The notes beneath the pieces were generated by a model. The model was not told where the DNA came from. It did no database searches and saw nothing but the letters and a program-made list of their open reading frames with translations. The translations under genes were made by a program, and so were the position numbers. From Alitta virens (taxonomy: Eukaryota > Annelida > Polychaeta > Phyllodocida > Nereididae): a DNA stretch of 64,000 nt. The first letter of the stretch is position 1. Every line of letters begins with the position of its first letter. Where the stretch lies: positions 186,001 to 250,000 of the forward strand of contig OW028582.1 in the NCBI GenBank assembly GCA_932294295.1. Reading direction: 5' to 3'. This document shows positions 35,301 to 48,600 of the stretch, piece by piece.

Positions 35301-37375
35301 TAAATGTAAGTTTTGGTCCTAAAATCAGGAAAAGGCAAATAGACCAGCACGAGCTCCAAGAAACAGTTATTTGATAAACTGTGAATTGTAAATTTCATTA
35401 CTCATTGTAACTCTCCAGTGATGGAGATTTTATTTCAAATGATCCACTGTGGCATGCGATCCACTGTACCCCGCTCTCCCACAAATATATAGGCCATTTA
35501 TTTGTCAAGGACTATTTTAGTGTACACAATTTAAAACAGTTTACATGTAGTGTAGTTCTGCTCCGAAAACAAGTGTCTTGACTATAATGACCATTGTTTC
35601 CTGGGGGGAAAAGGGCAAATGAAAAATGAAATTTCACCCAAAATCTTTAACCAGAAATGAATTAACACATCTCAATTTTCTCAGGAGGGGGGGGGGCAAC
35701 TAGTCAACCCCCTCCTCATAGCTACGCCACTGATAGTGACAACAATATCTCTTTTATCAAATACTTATTAGCTGAGGTAAAATTAAATGCAAAAACAAAC
35801 AGTTCTGTCATCCTAAGTCTGAAAAAAAAAAAAAAAATCTTTTTTTTTTGCCCTTCCAAATAACCCTGTTCTAATTTTTTTACCATTGTCATAAAACATA
35901 ATATTCTCCCTGCACACTATGTTCACAAATTCAGTCACAACTGGAACTAATTTTATTTAAACTGTACCTTTCGAAACGGAACAAAACGGAATGAAACCAA
36001 AAGGGGGGTCACTTCAGAAAATGTCCAATTACATGAATCCTGCACTGTGTCTATTAAAAGCTGCCGTGAATACTTGTGTGACTGAGATGGCTATCACTAA
36101 AGGGAGGGGGAGGGGTGGGCTCTTGCACTGCATTATGCCCTTATTTTAACATTGGGTGAACTATTTCATCCCAGTTTTAACCATGGAAGTATTAGAATTA
36201 TCAGATTAGCACGCAGGCCTACGTGATAGATAGGTAGACAGATAAATAAATAGATAAATAGATAGATAGATAAATAGTGTGCATTGCTGATAACACTCAG
36301 CAAGGTTAGATGTCCCTGAAGACACTGGTGTCCAAAGTTAAATGTTAATATTGAGACTTCTAGGCCAACTCTATCGGAACAACAATTGACAAGAGGCCTT
36401 TTTCTATCGGTGGCCAGTTTTCAGTGCCTTGCCCAACATCTTGCCCAATGTAACCGATTTGATGGGTGCAGATTTTCCTAGGGGGGGGGGGGGGGAGATT
36501 GGCAGGGTGAAACCTGGCAGGAGCAAATCATGAAGAGATCTTATTTAGGCCTAAAAAAAATTACAGTAATGAGAGTAACTGCTCTCAGCCTTACAATGCA
36601 ATTAAGATGCATCTCTGATGATTTATAAAAAAAATAGTCATATCCACGATAATATATATGAAATGGGGAAACCAGTATAAACACTCGGAGGAAAAAACAC
36701 AGACTCTTGTCAATTGTTGTTCCATTCCGTTAAGTACAGTTATCCCACTGGATATGGCTACAGATTGACGAGTCTGTATGGCTGTGACGTTTTAGCAACG
36801 TGACAAAGGAATCATACCCTCAGGTTTCAAACACAATGTTATCCAATTGTTCAGTTTTACAGTGTGCTGGGATAGAATACATTTTGCATTTCATCAGTGA
36901 TTGTTATATTTTTTATTTTCTACTAAGCTAATGTTTATGGCACTACACTGACTGCCATGTAAGCTTAATTCATGAATATAGGTATGTATAAAAAGAAATA
37001 TTAGAAAAATATCAAAGAACTTCTGAGAACTTCAATATTAGCAACAAATGGGTATCATCTGGCATAACATCAAGTATATATGGTGAAAATTTGAGGTGAA
37101 TATATACTCCCATGCAGAATTGAGTTGTCAGGGTAGGAAGAATTAGGTGAGATAGAGTATCAAGGTAAGATTGGAGGAATTTTGTGGAAATAGCCCCCCC
37201 CCCCCCCCCCTAAGGTAGAATAACTGTCGCACCAGAAGCTTAATGACCTAAGAAACCGCCCCTAATTGGGGGGCAATTGTGCAACAATAAGCATAGAATA
37301 TAAATATTTATCAGTATTCAAGCACATTTATTAACACTGCGTTATATACATAATTTGCTTATTCTGAGCAGGAAA
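32388..37375. other. Gene-poor region upstream of the RING gene
   Basis: No coding region is supported. It contains GATA-type microsatellites (32725-32780, 36225-36275), G tracts (about 32466, 35687, 36481), a C tract (about 37195), a block with repeated GATCCACTGTG words (35085-35470), and a MITE-like end AGCTACGCCACTG near 35719. A diverged candidate copy of the 24-bp palindrome lies at 34207-34226. The promoter and 5' untranslated exon of the RING gene should lie here. Confidence 0.4.
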
Positions 37376-37990
37376 GCACAAAAAAATATACACTGAGTAT
37401 GATATGAGGTGGGCATAAACCTAATGAATAACACCCTTAAATTGCAATTCAACCAGATGAATAGTTGTCAAGTAATTGCTATGTTAATGTCAATAACGTT
37501 GTGGTGTTTAACTAAATATTTAGTAGACATGCCGTAGCAAGCCGTGAATATAGGGTATATGTTTTTGTTGGCCAGAACTTTTTAATTTAATCTGAGCATA
37601 ATCTGATTGTGTGGGTATTTGTGGGTTTTTTATAATGGCAATTTTGAAAATACTCAGTCATCTTTATTTTCTTACAACCATATCTTCACCAGAAATTGTT
37701 TGATTTTCACGGAAGAAGTCTCTAATTGTAGAAAACTGGCTTTTACGTGGGAATAAAATAAAAACATTTAATTGGGTAAATAACTACAAAGACGAATTTC
37801 TGCTTATGAAACGTCCTCCTAATGAGTAGGAGATTCATCTCTGAGGGCCACTGCCTCCCCCCATCCAGCGCAACGCTGATTGTACATGAAAGAACTTTAT
37901 TGCCCTGGTAGTTAATTGCTTAATAAGAAAATTTCTAAGTAAAATTACATTGAAACCTGTGAAAACGGAGAAATACAGACTTTTTAATGT
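37375..37990 (+). repeat. Dispersed repeat, copy A (~600 bp)
   Basis: Co-linear with 62355-62950: both contain GTGGTGTTTA, a long run of shared words around TTGTGTGGGT, TTTTATGTGGGNATNAAATAAA-like sequence, CATTTAATTG, GTAAATAACTA and AGGGCCACTGCCT. Identity by eye is roughly three quarters. No coding capacity; family unknown. Confidence 0.7.
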
Positions 37991-38913
37991 CCACTAAAGG
38001 GTTCATTTTGGCATCTCCAGCATCTCCACCCACAAGGTTTGGAATCTACAACCAGATAGTCCCCATGCACTGTGTGACCAAAGCAGCAGACTCATCAATC
38101 AATGTCTATATCCCAATTATACTTGGTCAGAAGCTTAGTCAGCTTCTTATGAGCAGCTGCCGGAAAGAGGAAATAATTAGTTAAAAAGTTTTATGTTAGT
38201 GTTTTCACAACTACTTATTGAAAAGGCACATAGTACGGAAATCTATATGTTTATATATGGCAGCATTCACTGAGTGATGAAACCTGCAGGGAGACGTTAT
38301 GAAATAGTAAGGCCAAAGCATGGTCACATCAAAAATCCATTGTCTCCATGATAAAACCGGCAACCACATAGATATGCCATCAAAATCAATATTTAATGCA
38401 TAAATTGATCTGCTAACATAACTTTAAAAGTCATCTTTATTTTTTCGAATTAGCAATATACCACCAGTTATGTTGTAACAAATCACCTTAAAAGTATATG
38501 GTTTTCACACTAGAAGTACTATAACCTCATCATTCTACCAACAATGTAATACTCCTGAGTGTGCTTTCGGTATTGTTTTAGTTCTATATATTTTATTCAT
38601 CAAAATGACAAGCAATATGAATAACCTTTTTGAAATTTTGCAAGGCAAATACACAGAAGAAAAAAGATTTGTTATTTAAGCGAGAGTGCACAGTCAGGCT
38701 TCTAAGCAGAAATATAGAGAGGTATCCCTCTCTGATAACTAAATTATATTAATTTAGTTATAAAAAACTACAAAGTTAAAAAGAAATTATTTCCACACAG
38801 TTTGTAGTTGTTCTAAACATAAGCATACTGGTGGGGTTTTTAACCCTTAAGGAGCACTAATACATGGTACAACAAGTGGTTATTTACTTTGAAACCTATA
38901 GGAAACTTCAGTA
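37991..38913. other. Spacer without a recognisable gene
   Basis: AT-rich; only short open frames, none with recognisable features. Confidence 0.35.
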
Positions 38914-38921
38914 CTTTACAC

Positions 38922-39458
38922 GGCTTTTTTGTGTTCGGCGCCCAGCGCCCAGTGCTTTGATAACCCCAAAACCATGGAGTCAGAAGAGAATAAAGAATCT
39001 CCCATAAGATGTATACATTGTAAAATTAATAAGATATTCACGAATTTTGTTGTATTAGATGATCTTCTGTGGGGAGGGCAAGGGTTTTTTTTCGGCGGTA
39101 ACTACATAACTCTAATGCCATCTGGTCAAGACCAGTGATTAGTAGGACCTTGGATATTAAGGGGGGAGGGTGGTTCGGCTATTTCCTCAACATTTAACCA
39201 ATCTTACCCTGGTATTTATGATATTATTCAGATATTATCTTCATGATTTAATCTAACAAGTCGGTCAATGTCATGCCATAAACATTAGCTTATTAGAAAA
39301 GAGTAGGTGTAAATCCATGGACGTAAAAGCGTCCATGGTAAATCTAACACAAGTGAATTCTATGCTTATAAACATTTTGCCTCTTTGATCTCTACATTTT
39401 GGGGTTATCAAAGCACTAAGCGCTGGGCGCGGGCGCTGGGCGCCGATTATAAAAAGCC
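38922..39458. mobile_element. 537-bp MITE with long GC-rich inverted ends and 8-bp duplication
   Basis: Left end GGCTTTTTTGTGTTCGGCGC and, inverted, right end GGCTTTTTATAATCGGCGCC. Both continue through CCAGCGCCC and AGTGCTTTGATAACCCCAAA, giving inverted repeats of about 55 bp with a small length difference. CTTTACAC is duplicated exactly at 38914-38921 and 39459-39466. The 8-bp duplication fits hAT, P or Merlin-like transposition. Open frames inside are incidental. Confidence 0.88.
39316..39337. mobile_element. 22-bp palindromic element, variant copy nested in the 537-bp MITE
   Basis: CATGGACGTAAAAGCGTCCATG with perfect 7-bp repeats GTAAATC at 39309-39315 and 39338-39344. It shares only the outer CATGGA/TCCATG with the main family, so membership is less certain than its insertion-like structure. 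Confidence 0.6.
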
Positions 39459-39992
39459 CTTTACACCATATATATTGTCCAAATGATGAACTTTACTGAA
39501 GATCACAATTTATTTGTGTTATATTAGAAATGAAAAATTCTTGAGAGGGCCCCCCAGCCCAGGCCTTGTGATCAGCCAAGTGTAGCAATTAAGTTGCGCA
39601 GAGCTCGTCAGATGTGCACCATATGGGTCTAATTGAGATTTGCAGGCTGGTTGTTTAAACTGTAGTTCAAGTATCAAACTTGGTAAATCATGTAGATATT
39701 ATTTATTTAACATCACCATTACATTATTCATAAAAATACTTGCCAAATGACGCCAAACATGACATGTATATTATAATTCTTATGGGAAAAACCCTCTGAT
39801 TAATGTGTAGTCCAATCAGCTGATAATTGCAAATTGGCATTTACACTTTCACTTTCATTTCAAATTTGATTCATTGCCAATTACACTACGGTAGGATTCA
39901 AAATAAACATCCATCACTTTTTTTTTTCTGTACTATTTCTAACCTCTCTCTGAAACTATTCATCAAAGGTCCGTATCTTTCGATGGTATTAA

Positions 39993-40022
39993 CATGGAGT
40001 CACTATTTATAGTGACTCCATG
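39993..40022. mobile_element. 30-bp palindromic element, copy 2
   Basis: Perfect 13-bp arms CATGGAGTCACTA/TAGTGACTCCATG around TTTA, flanked by perfect 7-bp repeats GTATTAA (39986-39992 and 40023-40029). This copy has the longest spacer. Confidence 0.8.
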
Positions 40023-40935
40023 GTATTAAATGTCAAGTAGGGCCAGCAGATTAAAGTGGAGAATAATATCATAAAATAGAAAGTGTTCACCGTGTGGTAC
40101 TATTTAGTATTTACAATCTAAAAACACAGCGTTGGCAGACAAGAAAAAGTTGGGGGGTAATAGAGGGCGAAAGCTGTTGGGGGGGGGGGGGGGCTAACCC
40201 ATTGAAACACTAGATTGTTGACAGTTGTAATATAATGATAGAAATAAACTTAACAATGTAATTTGATGTGAAAATTCTTATAACATGGGTCTGATAAACC
40301 AAAATATATATTTTATCATAACTCATAATTGTTCATAACGATTTTTTCATAACTGTTTTTTAATGATTGTTTGATTACATATATACTTGGATAAATAGAG
40401 ATATATAGTACCATTTTATGGAGAAGATATTTACTTTCAGCTTCCTAAATCCAGTTACCATAAAGTACTCCGGTGTGAGATAAACCAAAAACTCAACAGA
40501 ATGTTTTACTTTTGCATTAAAATGAAGGTTAGAGCATATACAAGAACTGCGCATTGACAGAACTTTGTAAAAATATTTTTTGTGAGGCTAAAAAATATCT
40601 GACTCCAGAAACTTTGAAAATTTTGTCCTATACAGTATGCTTAATCCACACTTCACTTATTGTGTCGATTGTCAAAGTATATGGATCTGTGCTGCAAATA
40701 CGCTTTTATTATGCACTAAGAGTTGTCATAATAATTTTAATTGTGTAACTGCAACGTATTCAATGAAACAAATGAAATGTTTAAGATGAAGATGCTAAAA
40801 CTATATGAAATATATATGTTTACTGTGTGCTAGGGTTAATTTTTAAAGTTTATAAAATGCCAATTCCCTAATATAGCCAATGTTCTAACTCAGTTCAAAT
40901 CGTGGCGGGCTCTATCCACAAAAAAATAAAAATAA

Positions 40936-40937
<2 letters not shown>

Positions 40938-40972
<35 letters not shown>
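40938..40972. repeat. (AT)n microsatellite
   Basis: Pure TA dinucleotide run of about 35 bp. Confidence 0.9.
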
Positions 40973-40977
<5 letters not shown>

Positions 40978-41604
40978 CACGTATAGGACCATGGCAGGAC
41001 TGATATTTATCATCTACCATAACATCATCAGATTTCAAGGTGTTAAAAAATGGAATGACACTGTGGATTGTTTTGACCACGAATGACCTGCGATTTATTA
41101 CTCCTGAGCGGGAAAAATTTCTCACGATTAGCTAAACCCATTAATGAGATTTTACCGTTGTCAGCTTGTGGAAAATGGCCCATAAACAAGGTGGTGATAG
41201 ATGTTATCTAAATGTCCACATGCCTTTTACAATGCCACCTTTTTCTCACTTCCAGAGATTATTTCAAAATTTAGAAAAGAGCAAATGCAACTTAATTGCA
41301 TGAGCCGTGTACCATTCAGTATTTTCCTTGGATAAATAGGTATTTTCAGTGTTGATACTGAATTACTCAACTGTGACAATGTTTTATTTGGGTAAAGAAA
41401 TATGGAAAACTAGAAGTCCCTCAGATTGATCTGTAGGATGGTCAGCTTTATCTATTCCTGATTTATACAGAATATAGTAATCCATTATATATAACTAATT
41501 AATGACATGCACAGAAGCATAAAACAGTTGGTGCAAATTGGCCTAAAAGATATCTTGCCTAAACTTAAAATTTTAAAAGAAATTCCATTTAATTTATTTT
41601 TATT

Positions 41605-41720
41605 AGATGAAAACCTCCTGTAATGACACTAGAAAGTCACTGCAAACTATTTTGAGTACTTTCTGGCGGAAAGGTAATGGGTCAAATTTTAAATAGATTC
41701 AAGGAGTATCACTTTAAAAT
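41605..41720 (+). repeat. Dispersed repeat copy (related to 48165-48330)
   Basis: Shares GATGAAAACCTCCTGTAATG, GACACTAG, GCAAACTATT, GAGTACTTTCTGG and TTCAAGGAGTATCACTTTAA with 48165-48330 in the same order. Family unknown. Confidence 0.6.
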
Positions 41721-42601
41721 GAGACCACCTCCCTTTTAAGATCAACTCCCTATTTAGAACACCTCATTATTAAACCACAGATTTGGTTTGGCAAAAGTTG
41801 ACCATTGCATTGAAATCTCCATACCATTGAGACCATCCAAATTTACATCCTTCAGCTGGGTCTACGGTAATTTTACAGTCAGTCTTATTGTGTAGCTATG
41901 CAATTGAATCTTCAGCATATCAAGTGCATGTTAACTAAAAATAGGTAATAACCATTACAAATAAGTTAAATCATATAATATCGAATTCTCTATTAAGGCC
42001 CATACGACATTTAATGAATCCTCCAACAGACCCCCACCTGGAATGAGTAAAATGTAACAGAGTGTATTTGTTAAAAAAAACATCCCATTGCCCAGTTTAC
42101 TTAAAAATCCAAGTAATTATTTTTTCTCTAGCAGTGACGCAGATGCTACATGTATCAGAGACAAAAATACGTCACACATTATACCTTATTGGTGGAATAC
42201 AACATCTTAGACATTACTTGGCATTAACTAAGAATATGGCATAAGACACAAAGAGTATTTATTTCCTCTCTAATCATATAGGTGTATCAACAATCACAAC
42301 TGCATATATTCTGTAAATCGGTCATCAAAGACGACAAAGTTTTATTGAAATCTAGGTTAGTCTGTCACATGCATATATAATCCTTGAAATGCTTCTTGCA
42401 CCATGGCTCTGGAACAGAAGAATGTTGATCACCATAAAATTGGGAATATTCCTAATGCATTTTAGCACATATGAATAATCATTAGCTTGTATAGTATTCC
42501 ATAAATGCTTGAAATAGATTGATTACTTTAATTCTTTGCTCATATTCTGCGTTATGTAAAATTCCTTAATTATATAACAAGAATAGTAATATAAACTTAC
42601 T

Positions 42602-45600
42602 TCACACGGCAGCTCCATCAGCTTTGCTTTTATGTTTACATTTTTTTAAGTAGGCCTTTCTGCTATTCGATAAATTTCTTCTGCGGCCAAGGTTTGATGT
42701 ACTCAGTGACTGGAATTAAAGGAGCTTATTTAGTGTAAGATACAGGTACAATGTATGAGTCACACACAATCAAGTGTTTTACACTATTACATCTGGAATT
42801 AAAGCCACCCTTTTTATGCCAAGCTATACTCTGTGTTATAAGAGTTATTCCTCAACTATAATACCGCTTCCGTATTTTATATAACATTAGTTTTTCGTTG
42901 TTTTCACATGCAAGTGGATATTAATACTCATTTTCATTTATTTTTACTTTCATTGTGACAGATACATCATGAATGACATCAAGTTGTCAAATAACCCTAT
43001 ATATATGATAACACTTAAATTTCCAAACTTTTAATACACTTCATAATTAACAAAAAGTCGTTTGAGTCGTCAGTGAACCCAGTCCATACTATATGTTTAG
43101 CTTTACCCATATTTTCAGGTGTGTCCATATTATTCCTAGGCGAAAATTTCAATTAGCATGGAATTACATAAACTAATCACAAATTGTTACTTATTTTAAC
43201 TAGGAATTAAATTTTTATATTGAAAGATAATTGGTATTGTTGTTATCGTTGTTAATATCAAATACTACTTCGAAAATTTCAACTAAATTAGTACCCTACG
43301 TACAGTGTACATATCTTAAGGTTTTACTATATGAAATCTCCATCAACCATATTAGTGGTTACTTACCACATTCAGCGCTTGTGTGTTTTTTTGGATTGGT
43401 TGGGCAGACAGGAACCTCTGCAAAAGTCAGCATTGATTCAAAAGTGAAAAAGCACTATCTTTGTATTTAATTTGTATGTAGCCATCTCAGGATAAAAAAG
43501 CAAACCAGTATCATTAAAGACATCATGGTATACTCTTTTATATATTATGAATTTGCACTCTTTTTAGGGAGGTTCACTTACTGCCGCACAGCACTGTATA
43601 AACTGTCAGAAATAAAGGTACATGGAGCTTTTCTAGAGCACCCATGGGGGCAGGGAACTACCCCTCAGGTTATTCATGTGTGTTGAGGTTTTTGTCTAAA
43701 CCAAGCCCTGAAACTCAGAGGTTTTTCAGTTTTGGAAGGTTCTTCAGGGTGTTAAGTTCAATTTTAGTCTATTGGCTGACCTGTAGTTAATGGGCTTAGA
43801 TTCCGATCGGCTCTCCGTCGCACTGTGGGTGACACACTGGCTTGTTAATATCATAGGCACAAAAACCCTGACTTCGAACCCATTGTCTGCTATTATCTTT
43901 ATCTTGCAGGAGTAATTTTTCCTTTGAGTGTATAATTAGAATGGACCATTGGTATGAAATGCTATTAAACAAATATAATAAAAGTAGAATACTAAGTAAC
44001 AATGTTTTTAATCCACTCACCAGCCTTCTCTTCCTTAGCTCTTCCACACAAGGATGCTCTTCCACCGTAGGACTGGCCCGCAACTGTGTAAATAGATGAA
44101 GACAACAGTAAATAGTGGGACAGAGACTTTACTGCTTAGCTGACCAAAAGTATATTGTACAGTTATATAACAATAGCATAATGCAGTGAGACAAACATAT
44201 ACATAAAACACACAAATAATGAATTATCAAGTTAACAAGTTAACATTTATAAGAATTAAGCTCAGTCTCTGGACTAACCTAAACCTAACCTAGACCCTCT
44301 GTAAAATATAGCATGAAGAGGAGGGTGGGTAAAAATTGATGCTGCTGCTGTGGCTGAAGCCAAACTGATGCTCACCTGAGGGCGGGCCAGAGTCAATATG
44401 ATAATGCATCAGAGACTGATTATAAAGGAATTTGTAGAATTTTGAAGAGCAGGTTATTAAACCAGCTAATAAACTGTAATGCATAATACAAAGTTTAGGA
44501 AACAACACTTGAATGAGCTGATCATGCATATGACCACAAATATGTGAAAACGACATAAAATGATAATGCATTAATTATTACAACATTTGGCCAGCAGAGC
44601 AGCCCCTTGTCTGTTCTCAATTAACCCCCTTCCTTTTATCACAGAAATAAATATATTAATTGGAGATGTTCGTGGTAATACTGCTTGACATCTGACAGGT
44701 TGATACAATGTTTAAAGGGTGTGTACTTGTACAATTAACTTATAGAAAATTTCTACTCACCAAATTCGTTTCCTGAGCACTAGTTGCAGTGGAACTGCAT
44801 TCTGCTGTAAGTTCTGTATTTTGCAACTTTAAACCAGAATAATCATTTATGAAGCTTATATTGGAGCATTATAAAATCTGTCATGCAGGGATATATCATT
44901 AGGGCATATCAGTTCATTCTGTCGATGCTCCCTTATAGATTATTTCTACTCACCAAATTATCATCCCTACTAGTAGCAGTGGAACTTCGTTCTGCTGCAA
45001 CTTCTGTCTCTCTCTCCTTTGAACCAAAAACAAAAATCATTTATGAAGCTTATATTGCAGCATTATAAAATCTGTCATCAGTGGCGTAGCTATGGAGGAC
45101 TGGGGGGCACGTTCCCCCCCCCACCCCCACACTCAAAGGCTGTGCCCCCCCCCCCCCCCAGATTGGCTCACAATATTTCGGCCTCTCAACACAGTCACCT
45201 GGAAGTGATATTTCGCTGCCCCCCCCCCCAAAATTGTGCCCCCCCCCCCTAAGTGCTCCCCCCCCCACTCTGCCAACCCTAGCTATGCCACTGTCTGTCA
45301 TGCAATGCAGGAATATATCAGTACGGCATATCAGTTCATTCTGTTGATGCTCCCTTATAGATTATTTCTACTCACCAAATTATCATCCCTACTAGTAGCA
45401 GTGGAACTTCGTTCTGCTGCAACTTCTGCCTCTCTCTCCTTTGAACCAAAAAAAAGCATTTATGGAGCTTGTATTGGAACTTCAGAATATCTGATCCAGG
45501 GTTATATCAGCAGTCAGCAGGGAGTATCAGTTATGATTTCATCATTACCACCATACTCTTTCATATGCATCATCCTCTATAAATATCAGATCACTTTGAC

Positions 45601-48600
45601 CACTTGGGATTCAAGCACAGGTGAGAAAATTGTGAGTGGGTCAGACAGGGGTAATTCAAGGTAGCCCTTTATAAGCAAAATGGCAGACTCTTGATTCTGA
45701 ATCAGACAAATTAGACAATTCATTGGTTAAATATGGAGACATATATACGCACGCATGAAGCTACAATTAAAAGTACACACGATTTCATTCAAATATACTG
45801 TTTCTCTGATGTATTGGGGCACCTGTAACTCTAGTTGCTGCTATCCAGGATAAGCCTAAAATATTTACCTCGAATCCCATGAGTTACCAAATTCAATTTT
45901 GAAAAGTACACATATACAATACAATACATGAGGTGCTAATGGAGAGAACAATGGTGTAACCATGGAGTCACTAGAGACTGCATGGTGTAACAAGAAAAAC
46001 TATGATCATTAATTTGAAAGGGTAAGCAAAAAAACTATGATCATAAATTTGAAAGGGTAAGCAAAATCCAGTCTAATTGTGGCAAGCCTAACAGCCATAT
46101 GTGTTTTATTATAAAATATTTACAAATGTTTTTGTTATAAAATATATTCATTTATCTTATCTTAATGGCAGCAGAAGAGGGGAAAGGGGGAGCAATGGGG
46201 GCCACAGTAGGTACACAATGTAGTGTCCATTCAATATATAAGCTCTAGGGTCATGTTGGCGTGGGTGGGCGATTACTAAAAGCCTCTATGCCAGGCCACG
46301 TGAACGACCCCCTGTATGCAGTATATGCATAACATCATGCGGACCTCGAGCCTTCCCACATCATAATTATATCTGCCTATGGCTGCTGGTAAAATAACCT
46401 GCTAAGCTTCAAGTAGCATTCAACAATACATTGAATACAACTCTCATATCAGGTAAATACAGCAGACATTTGGCATTTTTGTTGTACTATCAGGCCATGT
46501 CACACTCAGTCAGGGTGATGTCTGACTTGGAGTAAGTACCCTCATGTGCAAAGGCTGATACCCCACTCCTCATGTTACTTCCACAGAAAGAGGCGATTGT
46601 AATTAAAATTTCCCAGACAATCTGTTTTCAAAAATTAATACATGATTTACTTACAATAGTTCCAGCACGCCTGTCAGCTGCCATAGCCTCAGCAAACTCT
46701 CGATCTTGAGCCTCCCTCAAGTCTCTCTCGGTCTGCAGCCTTCTCCTAACATGCAAACACAAGAAATATTATTTAACAATTATTGCTTCATGGACATGAT
46801 GCACATATATCTCACATATGCTATTTTCTGGCTGTGTTTGCCAGAGACTACTCGCGAGCAAGATGGAAAAGAATAACATACAAAGAATGTATTATGTGTT
46901 GCTGAACAGTCCAAGAAGTTTTGAACAATGTCGATGGCGCTTGTTTACTTTTTAATGTGACAAGCAAAAGGCACAACAAGGTAATACAGAGTAATTATGT
47001 AGGTAAGTGGTTTAGTGCTGTTTTACTCCGAAAATACATTTCAACACATTTTACAGATTTTCCATTAGTTGATATGATAATTTTCAAGAATGAGGCAACT
47101 ATCTCTAGGCGTACGTTATGTTATCCCAATCTCCTATTAGTCATTGACCTAATTTTTGTCACAGAAATGGGTATCGGTTCATTACATACATCTGACTTAG
47201 TTAAAGTCTATATCAGTCATATTTACATCATGTTATAGGTTTAGACGCCAGATATAAAAAACGTCTGACTAACCTGGTTTGCTTGATCTCCTTACACTCC
47301 TCCAATGCACTAGAGATGTGGCGGGCAATTGCCAGCTCATTAATCAGAATAGCTAAAAATACAAAAAAACTATGAAATACTTGTATAAAATGTATTTGAC
47401 TTCAAGAATACGATAGTTAACTTAATAAACTACCTCTTTCATCCATCCTGGTGTCCCAGGTGTTTCCAGGTGAACTTGGCACCTGGGTTGACCAACCGCT
47501 TCTGTAGAGCCTTGGAACTAGAACACAGGGAAAGGGCGTATGACTTACAAGTAGATTTGTGTCTTTCAGAAGTCATTGGGAAATCAACATGGACTTACCC
47601 CCCGGGATTCCTAAAAGGCTAGCTGCACAATCATTTGACCACTTCAGTTTTGCCAGCAAGAACAATGGGTTTATTTGTTATATGCACTTTACATATGGTA
47701 AATTTTGGGATAACTTCACTATACAACCCTTCACATGTCTGCAGTAGGACTAAGCGGATTATATGAACAGGGATTTTTTCCCTTGTTGCCCGAACACCTC
47801 TTTTATTTGCATATGCATGTGATACTGTAGAAAATATGGCCTCAACAAAATTGCCAGAGTTAATGCCATTACACTCTTGTATATGACAACATCTTTCTAT
47901 CACAATCATACAATAAAGTAAGCTCTATTAATTAAGGAGTAATTAGGCCTCAACTTTCTATAGGTGGCCCACCAATAGAACTGGGTCAATTTTAAAGTGG
48001 CCTGGACTCTGGTGACTCACCAGGTTGCCATGGTTACCAAATTCTTGCAGCCCCCACTGACCACTGCTGACACACTTGGTGACAGGAAGATGGCTCTGAG
48101 TGGTTGATTCTTGTAACACTCTTAACCAAAAATGTTGATTTACCATGATTTAGTGGGCTAAATATCAATGAAAACCTGCTGTAATGACACTAGTCATTGC
48201 AAACTATTGTGAGTACTTTCTGGGAGAAAGGGATAGATTTAAGGAGTACTACTTCAACCACCACCAGCCTCGGATTTCTCTATTGGTCTGGTCTCAATTT
48301 TTAGACAGATTCAAGGAGTATCACTTTAAGTAAACTCAATAGCAATATTAACATAATAATGTATTTCTTAGCAGATACCTTATTGAAACAATCTATATAT
48401 AATATTTGTATTTACAGTGTAGACCCAAATAAAGATTACATGATTTCTTACTTCTAGCTTGGATCTTCATCTATTTATTAGAGCTATGCTATGTTACAAA
48501 CTGTGGTGCTTCATCATGTTATGGAAATTGTAACCATATTGAACATGTTGTGGCCATAAATCAGTAATTTGCTATTTCTGTGTGTATTGTTTACCTTGAG

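Larger units (their letters stand above)
39467..41600. other. Gene-poor stretch
   Basis: G tract near 40181-40193, (AT)n microsatellite at about 40938-40972, one palindromic element (39993). No gene seen. Confidence 0.4.

Noticed and set aside
38929..39138. 69-codon open frame
   Set aside because: Starts within the inverted end of the 537-bp MITE and has no protein features.
45019..45301. Proline- and glycine-rich open frames
   Set aside because: Produced by poly(C) tracts of the 215-bp MITE on both strands.
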